This document shows, one piece after another, positions 58,008-64,000 of a stretch of 64,000 bases of DNA. Under the pieces are notes generated by a model that saw only the letters and a list, made by a program, of their open reading frames with translations, searched no databases and had not been told where the DNA came from. Position 1 is the stretch's first letter. Each line of letters begins with the position of its first letter. The position numbers and the translations under genes were made by a program. Origin of the DNA: Nonomuraea spiralis (GTDB lineage: Bacteria > Actinomycetota > Actinomycetes > Streptosporangiales > Streptosporangiaceae); NCBI RefSeq assembly GCF_014648435.1, contig NZ_BMRC01000010.1, positions 364,749-428,748 on the forward strand, given 5' to 3'.

Positions 58008-58988
58008 GTGGGCATGGCGGCAGGGTCCGGACGTACCGCGATGACCGTGACACTGGCGCTGGCCGTCTGGAGCGCCTTCCCCGGCGCCGCGGCCGCCGCT
58101 CCCTCGCCCGCCAAGGTCAAAGCCGATCTGGTGAAGCTCAACGAACGCGCCGACCAGGTGGTCGAGCAGTACAACCAGGCCGCCGAGACCTACAAGACGG
58201 CCAAGAAGAAGTACGACGTCCTGAACACCGAGGTCAAGAGCAAGGCCACGCTGGCCGACGCATTACGCGAGGACCTCGTCACGGCGCTCGTCGGCGACTA
58301 CCAGTCGGGCCCGTTCACCGGATGGCAGTCGTTCGCCTTCAAGGGCGACCCCGAGTCGGCGCTCGGCAGCATGGCCTCCTTCGAGGCCATCGCCGCCGAC
58401 AGGGCCGCCAAGCTGCGCGCCTACGAGGCCACCACGAAGGCCCTCCGCGACCGGCGCGACGCGGCCCAACGCCTCCTGACCGAGGCAAGCACCGCCCGCG
58501 ACCGGGTACGCGGGGAGCGGACCAAGGTCGAAAAGCTCATCGCCCGGCAGACCAAGTTACTGCGCAAGCTCAACGCCTACCGGGCCGGCAACCCCACCAG
58601 CTCCGGCATCCCCTACACCGGCCCGGCCTCGGGCAACGCCCGCCGCGCCCTCCAGTTCGCCTTCGCCCAGATCGGCAAGCCGTACCGGTTCGGCGGCACC
58701 GGGCCCGGCTCCTACGACTGCTCCGGCCTCACCCAGGCCGCCTGGCGGGCCGCCGGGGTCTCGCTCCCCCGTACGACGTGGACCCAATGGTCGTGGGGCG
58801 CCGCCCGCAAGGTGCCACTGAACGCGCTGCAACCCGGCGACCTGCTCTTCAGCAAGGGCCTGGGGCACATGGGCATGTACGCGGGCAACGGCAAGATGGT
58901 CCACGCGCCCCAGACCGGCGACGTCGTCAAGGTGGTCGACCTCGACGACTACTGGCGCAACCGCCTCCTCGGCGCCGTACGCCCCTGA
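58008..58988 (+). CDS. Secreted NlpC/P60 peptidoglycan hydrolase
   Basis: A 326-residue exported wall endopeptidase of the RipA/p60 type. Signal peptide (about 1-31), a long coiled-coil domain (about 35-190; NERADQVVEQYNQAAETYKTAK) and a C-terminal NlpC/P60 domain (about 205-326). Catalytic cysteine in GSYDCSGLTQAAW, histidine in GHMGMYAGNGKMVH and the third polar residue in MVHAPQTGD. It cuts D-Glu-DAP-type bonds in the family. GTG 58008 has GAGGAGG 7-8 bases upstream. No riboswitch was found upstream, unlike the CHAP gene at 2 kb. Confidence 0.94.
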   Translation: MGMAAGSGRTAMTVTLALAVWSAFPGAAAAAPSPAKVKADLVKLNERADQVVEQYNQAAETYKTAKKKYDVLNTEVKSKATLADALREDLVTALVGDYQSGPFTGWQSFAFKGDPESALGSMASFEAIAADRAAKLRAYEATTKALRDRRDAAQRLLTEASTARDRVRGERTKVEKLIARQTKLLRKLNAYRAGNPTSSGIPYTGPASGNARRALQFAFAQIGKPYRFGGTGPGSYDCSGLTQAAWRAAGVSLPRTTWTQWSWGAARKVPLNALQPGDLLFSKGLGHMGMYAGNGKMVHAPQTGDVVKVVDLDDYWRNRLLGAVRP

Positions 58989-59025
58989 CCGGCGAACCCC
59001 GCCACGGGCCACGTGGCGCACGCTG

Positions 59026-59120
59026 GGTTGATCATCTCTGCGCGAGAACGCTCGGAGACCGGAGGGTGACCCGGGCTGAGGCGACGGCCTGCCCAGGTCA
59101 CCCAACGATGCTGATCAACC
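59026..59120. other. Nested inverted repeats in a convergent gap
   Basis: An outer GGTTGATCA / TGATCAACC pair (59026-59034 and 59112-59120) and an inner GGGTGACCCGGGC / GCCC-A-GGTCACCC pair (59064-59076, 59091-59103). The right outer arm contains the stop codon of the beta-propeller gene. It may fold as a long imperfect hairpin and stop transcription from both sides. Confidence 0.55.
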
Positions 59121-61106
59121 GGCTTGGCCGCGCACCTTGACCGCATGGGTGCCCTGCGCGGCCAGGAACACGCTGTCACCGGCGTATTTGACGGTGTAGA
59201 CGTGGTCGCCGCCCGCGGGGGGCGTGTCGGCGAAGCCGAACGTCCCGTCGGCCGACAGCGTCAGCGATGGCAGCGTGGTCGTGGAGGTGCCGTCGCGGTT
59301 GGAGACCGTACGGGTCACCGTGATCGCGGTGCCGGCGGCGGGCAGCCGGCCGCCGCCGTCCAGCGCACCGGTGAACTGCAGCTGCTTGCCGGCGTTGCCC
59401 GTCTCGGGCCCGGACAGGGTGAACGTGGTCTGACGCTTGGCCACCGCGACGGTCTTCAGGCCCGTGGCCGCCTCGTAGGTCAGGTTGCCGCTCCAGCGAA
59501 CGTCGTACTGGGTGTTCCCGCCGATCGGCGGGGTGTCGCCGATCGTGAAGGTGCCGTCCGCGGCGGTCGTCACCGCGGGAAGGTACTCGGACGTGCCGTT
59601 CGGCATGAGCCGGATCGCCACCAGCGGCTGCTCGCCCGGGTCGGCCCCGTTGGCCAGGGTGAGCTTGCCCGACAAGGTGAGCGGTTCGAGAGCGGTCGCC
59701 GGGGCCGAAGGAGTCAGGTCGATCAAGGTCGAGACCTTGGACACCCTGACGTCTCGCCACGCCCTGCTCCACCGGTGGTCCGCGTCGCCGTTCCAGAGCA
59801 CGTCGTACCTGATCTGGCCGCCGATCGGCGGGAGGTCGTCCACCGAGTACGTGCCGTCCGCTGCGGTCGTCACGCCCTCGACGGGGGTCCGGGCGCCGTC
59901 CGACGTCCAGCGGATCAGCGTCAGCGGCTGCTCGCCGGGCGCCGATCCGTCCGAGAGGGTGAGTTTGCCGGACAGGGTGAGCGGCTTGAGTGCGGTTCCC
60001 GTGGCGGGCGCCGTCAACGTGATGGTCGACGCGGGAAGGGTGACGTCGGGCAGACGTCCGAGGTGGAGCCGGCCGGACAGGTCGCGCAGGACGCCGAAGG
60101 CGGTTCCGCCGGAGTAGACCAGGCTGCCGGCGACCAGGGCGGAGCCGAGGTTCTCGTACGCGAAGGTCTGCTCACCACCGGCCCTGTCGTACATCACGAC
60201 GGGCTTTCCCGACGTCCGTCCGCCGATCACGTGACGTCCGTCCGCGCTGGCCGTGACCGCCGTCGGATACCCGGTGAAGGAGCCCTCACCGTAGCTGCGG
60301 ACGAGGGTCAGGCCGGTGGTGTCCCAGGCGTCGAACCGGTACGGCGCGCCGAAGGCCGAGAACACCGTGGAGCCGTCCGCGGTGATGGAGATGTCCTGGA
60401 GGTTGAACAGGCGGTGCGTGTCGCCGCTGATGGCGCCGCGCAGGGTGGCGCCCGTCTCGGTCAGGTCGTAGACGAAGATGTCACCGGGACTGCTCACGGT
60501 TTCGCCGACGATCAGCTTCTGTCCCGCGGCGGCCACCAGCGGTGCCGTGTACAGCTGCTGCGCCAGCCGGGCGAACTCCGGCTGCGCCTCCGACACGTCG
60601 AAGCCGACCACGCCGGCCGACCAGTCGGGGTTGCAGCCGTAGCCGACGAAGAGCCTCGTGCCCAGCAGGGCGAGGTGTGACGGGCAGGGATACGCGTTCA
60701 GGGCGATTTTGCGCGTGACGGTGAGGGATCCGGTGTCGATCTCGGCGATCTGGTGCGAATCCCGCAGCGCGGCGTAAAGACGGGTGCCGTCAGCTGTCAG
60801 GGCGAGGTCGCCCACGCTCGGCAGGCCCGTGACGGCGCCGGTGAGCCGGGCCTCGTGGTCGGCGACGATGACGCGGTCCAGGGCCGAGATGAAGAGCCTG
60901 TCATCGGTCGCGACGATGTCGCTCCTGTTGGAGGACACCCCGAGGTCGGTCGTGGAGTCGGCGGCGGTTGCGGCGGTTGCGTGGGCCACGAGCAGCCCGG
61001 CCGCTGCGACCAGGGCGGTTCCGAGAGCGAGCAACCGGCGAGCTGATCGGGAGGCCGTCCGGCCCGTCGACGATGCGCCGCGGTCACGTCTTCGTGATGA
61101 CAACAT
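59115..61106 (-). CDS. Secreted beta-propeller protein with three Ig-like repeats
   Basis: A 663-residue exported protein. A twin-Arg-rich start (SSRRRDRGASSTGRTASRSARR) precedes the hydrophobic signal (about 24-46). Residues 50-360 form a beta-propeller of YVTN/WD-like blades (DRLFISALDRVIVADH; LALTADGTRLYAAL; ITADGSTVFSAFG). Residues 365-660 hold three Ig-like modules of about 95 residues, two of them very alike with LTLSGKLTL, PGEQPL and AADGT(F/Y) repeats. No catalytic motif. The protein probably binds surfaces or partners outside the cell. ATG 61106 with AAGGAG only 3 bases off; an upstream GTG (61139) is possible. Confidence 0.85.
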   Translation of the reverse strand: MLSSRRRDRGASSTGRTASRSARRLLALGTALVAAAGLLVAHATAATAADSTTDLGVSSNRSDIVATDDRLFISALDRVIVADHEARLTGAVTGLPSVGDLALTADGTRLYAALRDSHQIAEIDTGSLTVTRKIALNAYPCPSHLALLGTRLFVGYGCNPDWSAGVVGFDVSEAQPEFARLAQQLYTAPLVAAAGQKLIVGETVSSPGDIFVYDLTETGATLRGAISGDTHRLFNLQDISITADGSTVFSAFGAPYRFDAWDTTGLTLVRSYGEGSFTGYPTAVTASADGRHVIGGRTSGKPVVMYDRAGGEQTFAYENLGSALVAGSLVYSGGTAFGVLRDLSGRLHLGRLPDVTLPASTITLTAPATGTALKPLTLSGKLTLSDGSAPGEQPLTLIRWTSDGARTPVEGVTTAADGTYSVDDLPPIGGQIRYDVLWNGDADHRWSRAWRDVRVSKVSTLIDLTPSAPATALEPLTLSGKLTLANGADPGEQPLVAIRLMPNGTSEYLPAVTTAADGTFTIGDTPPIGGNTQYDVRWSGNLTYEAATGLKTVAVAKRQTTFTLSGPETGNAGKQLQFTGALDGGGRLPAAGTAITVTRTVSNRDGTSTTTLPSLTLSADGTFGFADTPPAGGDHVYTVKYAGDSVFLAAQGTHAVKVRGQAG

Positions 61107-61227
61107 CCACTCCTTGCGATCGCCAGTTCTAAAAACCACAAGATCAACTCATGTCTGCGGGCTCGCGTCAAGGCGGTTCAGCGTGATCGGCGAGCTCCCG
61201 GAGAGCTCACAGCCTTCGCGGGACGCC

Positions 61228-61244
61228 GAACACCCAGGGTGTTC
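61228..61244. promoter_or_regulatory. Perfect inverted repeat GAACACCC-A-GGGTGTTC
   Basis: 8-bp arms around one base, 122 bp before the beta-propeller start. Either an operator for that gene or a remnant; no regulator nearby. Confidence 0.5.
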
Positions 61245-61327
61245 ACGGACACCTCACGCAAGGCGACAAGCCCGATTCGACCGAAGCGATCACCGGCGTC
61301 TCCGCCAGCAAGGGCGTGCCCCCACCC

Positions 61328-61540
61328 TCAGGCTTGCTCATCCTCCGTCGCAGGCACCCATACGACGGTCACGCCCTTCTGCTGCTCCCCTTTGCGGCAG
61401 ATCTCGCGGGCGTCTCGTCCCTGCGCCCAGCGCCGGGCGTACGGGGCGGACTCGACCACGACGCCGTCACGCACGACCAGTCCAACGGTGACACGGGACG
61501 TGGACCACCAGATGAGGCCGTTCCTACGATCGTCATCCAC
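61328..61540 (-). CDS. Small conserved protein of plasmid/mobile-element type
   Basis: About 70 residues from a GTG at 61540 (the frame is open further, to 61741). NGLIWWSTSRVTVGLVVRDG followed by VVESAPYARRWAQGRD resembles small proteins that are common on actinobacterial plasmids and integrated elements, where the pattern is T-P-x-M-T-x-G-L-V-V-x-D-G-x-V-x-x-A-P-P-I-x-x-W. No function is known for them. A long N-terminal extension in the open frame has no family support. Next to debris of other mobile genes. Confidence 0.5.
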   Translation of the reverse strand: MDDDRRNGLIWWSTSRVTVGLVVRDGVVVESAPYARRWAQGRDAREICRKGEQQKGVTVVWVPATEDEQA

Positions 61541-61801
61541 GACCGGACTGTAACGGCGGCCTACGACAATCTGCGGGCAAGGCTCGGGTGCACGACCGCG
61601 CAGCCGCCGGTTCACGGCAGATCGACGCCTGATTTCAAGATCCAGTAGACGCCTTGAGTCTCTTGTCCAGCGGGTTCCGGTCGACGTAGATCTCCCCACC
61701 TCGACCACCCGGATCGAGCAGTACAGGATCCACGCTGACACAGTGATCAGCCGTTCCTTGAACCCAAGGGACCGGGAAGCGGGGCTTCTACATGTCAGGG
61801 G
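61541..61801. other. Gap with no supported gene
   Basis: Open frames here lack codon or family support. The sequence is likely rearranged debris; GC is lower than in the surrounding core. Confidence 0.5.
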
Positions 61802-61873
61802 CTACTTGGCCAGATGGCGTGAGATGACCAAACGCTGGATCTGGTTGGTGCCCTCGAAGATTTGCATGTTCTC
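61802..61873 (-). pseudogene. Acyl-CoA dehydrogenase, 3-prime remnant
   Basis: On the minus strand the last 23 codons of an acyl-CoA dehydrogenase are readable: MQIFEGTNQIQRLV then ISRHLAK and TAG. EGTNQIQR is the hallmark close of the family and ends at the correct distance from the stop. Upstream of 61873 the similarity stops, so the gene was cut here by rearrangement. Confidence 0.8.
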
Positions 61874-62018
61874 GGATGTCCGATCCGGTCACCGGCGAAA
61901 ACAACTCGATCATGTCGGTGAGCAGCGGTTACGCTTGCGGGCATCTCGCGTCACTTCTCCCTGGTTCCGATGTTCCCACGGAACAGCGACGGAACAAGAG
62001 CTGAGCTTGGAGGCGGCC

Positions 62019-62210
62019 ATGGCTATACCGAAGAAGGGCTCGCGGCTCATCACCGTCGACGGCACTGTCTTCCGCTGGCGCGTCCGCCACAAGCCGACCT
62101 ACGACGAGGGCATGGCCTGGTCGCCGCTCAGCTTCGCCGTCGAGCGAGCCGAGAAGCCGGGACGCGTTCTTGTTGTGTCACTCCACGCGTGCGGTCAGCC
62201 GGCTGCGTAA
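62019..62210 (+). pseudogene. Small conserved actinobacterial protein, C-terminally truncated
   Basis: ATG 62019 (GGAGG 7 bases upstream) reads MAIPKKGSRLITVDGTVFRW then KPTYDEGMAWSPLSFAVE and RVLVV, the usual start of a short uncharacterised actinobacterial family. After residue 53 the match ends and the frame closes in SLHACGQPAA, at the point where an IS110-transposase-like segment begins. It is likely broken by that insertion. Confidence 0.6.
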
Positions 62211-62280
62211 CAAGCTGCTGGCCGTCTGCCCGGTCTTGGAACGCGCCCTGGATGTGACGAACAAGGGACCGTTGATCCGG
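62183..62280 (+). mobile_element. IS110-family transposase fragment
   Basis: About 32 codons reading TRAVSRLRNKLLAVCPVLER then ALDVTNKGPLI resemble the central spacer of IS110-type (DEDD) transposases, where R-L-R-x-L-L-x-x-x-P-x-L-E-R-A-L-D-x-T-N-x-G-P-L is conserved. The start, the catalytic N-terminal half and the C-terminal serine domain are absent. It adjoins the truncated gene, consistent with an old insertion. Confidence 0.6.
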
Positions 62281-62310
62281 GCCGTTGCCTACATGGCGTG
62301 TCATCCCCTT

Positions 62311-63624
62311 CTAACGGCGGACGTGGAGGATGTGTTTCGTGTCGTCGCCGCAGTGCGCCCGCCCGGCCAGCAGGAGACGGGAGGTGGTGGGGACACGAGT
62401 GATCGTGAAGCCGTCACCGCAGATCTCGCCGCCGACGTCGCGGTGGTCGCGGGTCCATCGTCGTCCGTTGTAGTGCAGCAACGTCACCTGCGTCGGTCGT
62501 TCGTCGTCGCCGTAGTCGACACCAGCCACCCACACGTCGTCAGCGGCGAAGGCGGTGACGCTCTGCAGACTCACCTTCCACCGGGGCAACTTGATCTTCT
62601 TCCAGGAGGTGCCGTTCCAGTGCAGGACCAGCGGCCCGCCCGGCCGTCCGTACTGGTCACAGGCCTGCCGGGTACCGGTCTCACCCACCGCCCACACGTC
62701 GGACGGACTGTTCTGCCAGATGTGCCGCAACGAGCCGCGTCCCAGCCAGGGGAGCCTCGTCTGCGTCGGCGCGCTACCGGGGGACGCGCTGTGCCAGATC
62801 GCCGGGCGCGAGTCCGTACATCGGCCGCTGGACGACATGCCCACGATCCAGACGTGCCCCGCTCCAGCATCCACGGCGTTGAACCTGCCTCCACGCTGGT
62901 ACTCCCGCCTGCTGAAACGCCTGCCGTTCCACGTCAAGAGGACGGGTGAGCTGATCTCACCGGCGTCCTCCGAGCCGCGTAGCCCGATCAGCGCCGCTCG
63001 CCGGCCGTCCACGGCGACGTCGGTCAGCCGGTCGGTCAGCCAACGGTCCTTGCGGTCTTTGAAGGACGTGTACAGGTCCCAGGAGTCTTCGAAGGGCGTA
63101 TGTATGTCCCAGCTCCGGCCGTTCCAGCGCAAAGCCAAGGGGAACTGTTCGATATCCGTGCTGTCTTCCCCCATGGAGTCGACGCTGCCGACGACCCAGG
63201 CGTTGCCGGACCCGTCGGCGTCCACTGCTCCGAAGTTCGAGCCGCGCTCGCCGAGGATGCGACCCTCTATTCCCTGCCCGGACCGCCATCGCAAGCCGTC
63301 CACGCGCAGCAGAACTCCCGAAGGAGAATCGTCGTCCTCCGCTTCCGCGTGCCGGCCGACCGCCCAGGCAGTGTCAGGACCCGTCGCCGCCACATCGCTC
63401 AAAGCGATACCGTCCGGCTGCTCGCCGTCCGGCTCCACCGACTGCCATTCAGGTGCCGGAACCGCAAAGGCCGTCGGGGACGGCTGTGGTGCTGCGCTCG
63501 ACGCGGCGGTCTTCGGCGAGCCTGCCGAAGACGGCGGGGCGGACACCGGCGATGGTTCGGCGGCGCAGGATGCCAGCGCGAGCACGCAAGCGATCAGCAT
63601 CGTCCGGCTGCGGAAGATCCCCAT
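62311..63624 (-). CDS. Lipoprotein with WD-like/beta-propeller repeats
   Basis: A 437-residue exported lipoprotein. Lipobox LASC (C20), a Ser/Pro/Ala linker (to about 60), then about six propeller-like blades each closing in W-N-G-R/T-x-W (LRWNGRSWDIHTPF, LTWNGRRFSRREY, LHWNGTSWKKIKLP, LHYNGRRWTRDH) with DVWAVG/AWVVG repeats. Blades of this W-NG-xxW form are known from secreted actinobacterial proteins. No catalytic site. ATG 63624 is chosen; a GTG at 63651 is possible. The gene lies between an IS110 remnant and an IS30-type gene and may have arrived with them. Confidence 0.8.
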   Translation of the reverse strand: MGIFRSRTMLIACVLALASCAAEPSPVSAPPSSAGSPKTAASSAAPQPSPTAFAVPAPEWQSVEPDGEQPDGIALSDVAATGPDTAWAVGRHAEAEDDDSPSGVLLRVDGLRWRSGQGIEGRILGERGSNFGAVDADGSGNAWVVGSVDSMGEDSTDIEQFPLALRWNGRSWDIHTPFEDSWDLYTSFKDRKDRWLTDRLTDVAVDGRRAALIGLRGSEDAGEISSPVLLTWNGRRFSRREYQRGGRFNAVDAGAGHVWIVGMSSSGRCTDSRPAIWHSASPGSAPTQTRLPWLGRGSLRHIWQNSPSDVWAVGETGTRQACDQYGRPGGPLVLHWNGTSWKKIKLPRWKVSLQSVTAFAADDVWVAGVDYGDDERPTQVTLLHYNGRRWTRDHRDVGGEICGDGFTITRVPTTSRLLLAGRAHCGDDTKHILHVRR

Positions 63625-63943
63625 GCCCGCGCATTGTGGCAGAGCCTTCACCTATGGGCATCTGGGAGTCGGGGCAATCGTGCCCACAAGGTCGGGAGGA
63701 TCGCGGATCAGGGGAGGTCGGACGATCCCAGGGTGCACCCTCCGCGTCCACGCCCGCATGATGCCCGGTTCCCACGACCGCGCCCACAAGGCGATCGACG
63801 ACCGGCTGCTTCGTCCGCGCGAGGTCGCTCATGGAACAGGGACGAAACAGTGATCATTTGAGCCTCGAACACGAGACAGCGAACCCCGCCTCCAATAGCT
63901 TGGGTTCTAGGGTTCGTTGCAACACCCCAGCTCTGGGGATGCG
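63625..63943. other. Gap between lipoprotein and IS30-type gene
   Basis: No supported gene. The stretch 63901-63926 (GGGTTCTAGGGTTCGTTGCAA) probably includes the left end of the IS30-type element; the other end is outside the window. Confidence 0.5.
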
Positions 63944-64000
63944 ATGGACTTCGAGATCCGCAAGGTGCGCAAGGCGCAGGGGCCGAAGAAGCTCCGGGCC
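63944..64000 (+). mobile_element. IS30-family transposase, N-terminal fragment cut by the window edge
   Basis: 19 codons reading MDFEIRKVRKAQGPKKLRA. The EIRKxRKAQGPKKL opening is typical for actinobacterial IS30 transposases, which continue into a helix-turn-helix. The frame is open at the window end. A repeated GGTTC / GTTGCAAC sequence just upstream fits the element's terminal repeat. Confidence 0.65.

Noticed and set aside
63449..63832. 127-codon minus-strand frame upstream of the lipoprotein
   Set aside because: Overlaps the lipoprotein gene in another frame and has no family match or ribosome site.

Overview
This is a GC-rich, gene-dense actinobacterial chromosome segment with many GTG and TTG starts, strong AGGAG-type ribosome binding sites, large secreted chitinases and a cell-wall hydrolase behind a c-di-AMP riboswitch. 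Gene content and style suggest a Streptosporangiales organism (Nonomuraea-like). That assignment is inference; there is no rRNA or other marker in the window.

Layout. 0-2.9 kb: start of a UPF0261 gene, a divergent NTF2-like/TetR pair with twin operators, a riboswitch-controlled CHAP protein and a small luciferase-domain protein. 2.9-10.1 kb: a chitin-related block with two GH18 chitinases that share a near-palindromic operator, and between them a membrane SpoIIE-type phosphatase and a sulfatase. 10.3-23.4 kb: APC permease plus GPP34 protein, then a two-gene unit whose proteins share a terminal motif reminiscent of amyloid-signalling motifs (the most novel-looking item), a zinc-ribbon membrane protein, an SRPBCC pseudogene, an EEP hydrolase, an acyl-CoA ligase, a D-2-hydroxyacid dehydrogenase, a pentapeptide-repeat protein, a serine hydrolase and a DinB protein. 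23.5-36.9 kb: ordinary metabolic and regulatory genes (NmrA protein, a decayed FAD-monooxygenase tail, MgtC, HIBADH-like, AraC, an ECF42 sigma/YciI/DHFR-like operon, FAH/GntR, DUF3500, CDF transporter, P450/TetR, ClpX-finger HTH protein, LuxR).

36.9-45.3 kb: a reversed operon coding for a complex I membrane arm (NuoA, a degenerate NuoB/NuoD-like protein, NuoH, J, K, L, M, N). It has no Fe-S or NADH-oxidising subunit, and TM5 acidic residues are altered in NuoM and NuoN. 45.3-47.5 kb: TetR/MFS efflux pair with twin operators. 47.5-57.8 kb: a copper island: DUF305 and DUF6153 proteins, two CopZ chaperones, a ferredoxin-reductase-like flavoprotein, BlaI with an M56 protease, CopA, a His-rich exported protein, CsoR, a second MFS pump and a Usp protein. 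Repeated ATACC-N7-GGTAT sites (CsoR type) and CTAC-N8-GTAG sites (BlaI type) tie these units together; a third CTAC-N8-GTAG site lies before nuoA.

58-64 kb: an NlpC/P60 hydrolase and a secreted beta-propeller/Ig-like protein, then a debris zone holding 3-prime tails of an acyl-CoA dehydrogenase and an IS110 transposase, a truncated small gene, a WD-like lipoprotein and the start of an IS30-family transposase cut by the window edge. Short tandem repeats (8, 17, 18 and 23 bp) recur at gene 3-prime ends. No rRNA, tRNA or CRISPR array was recognised.
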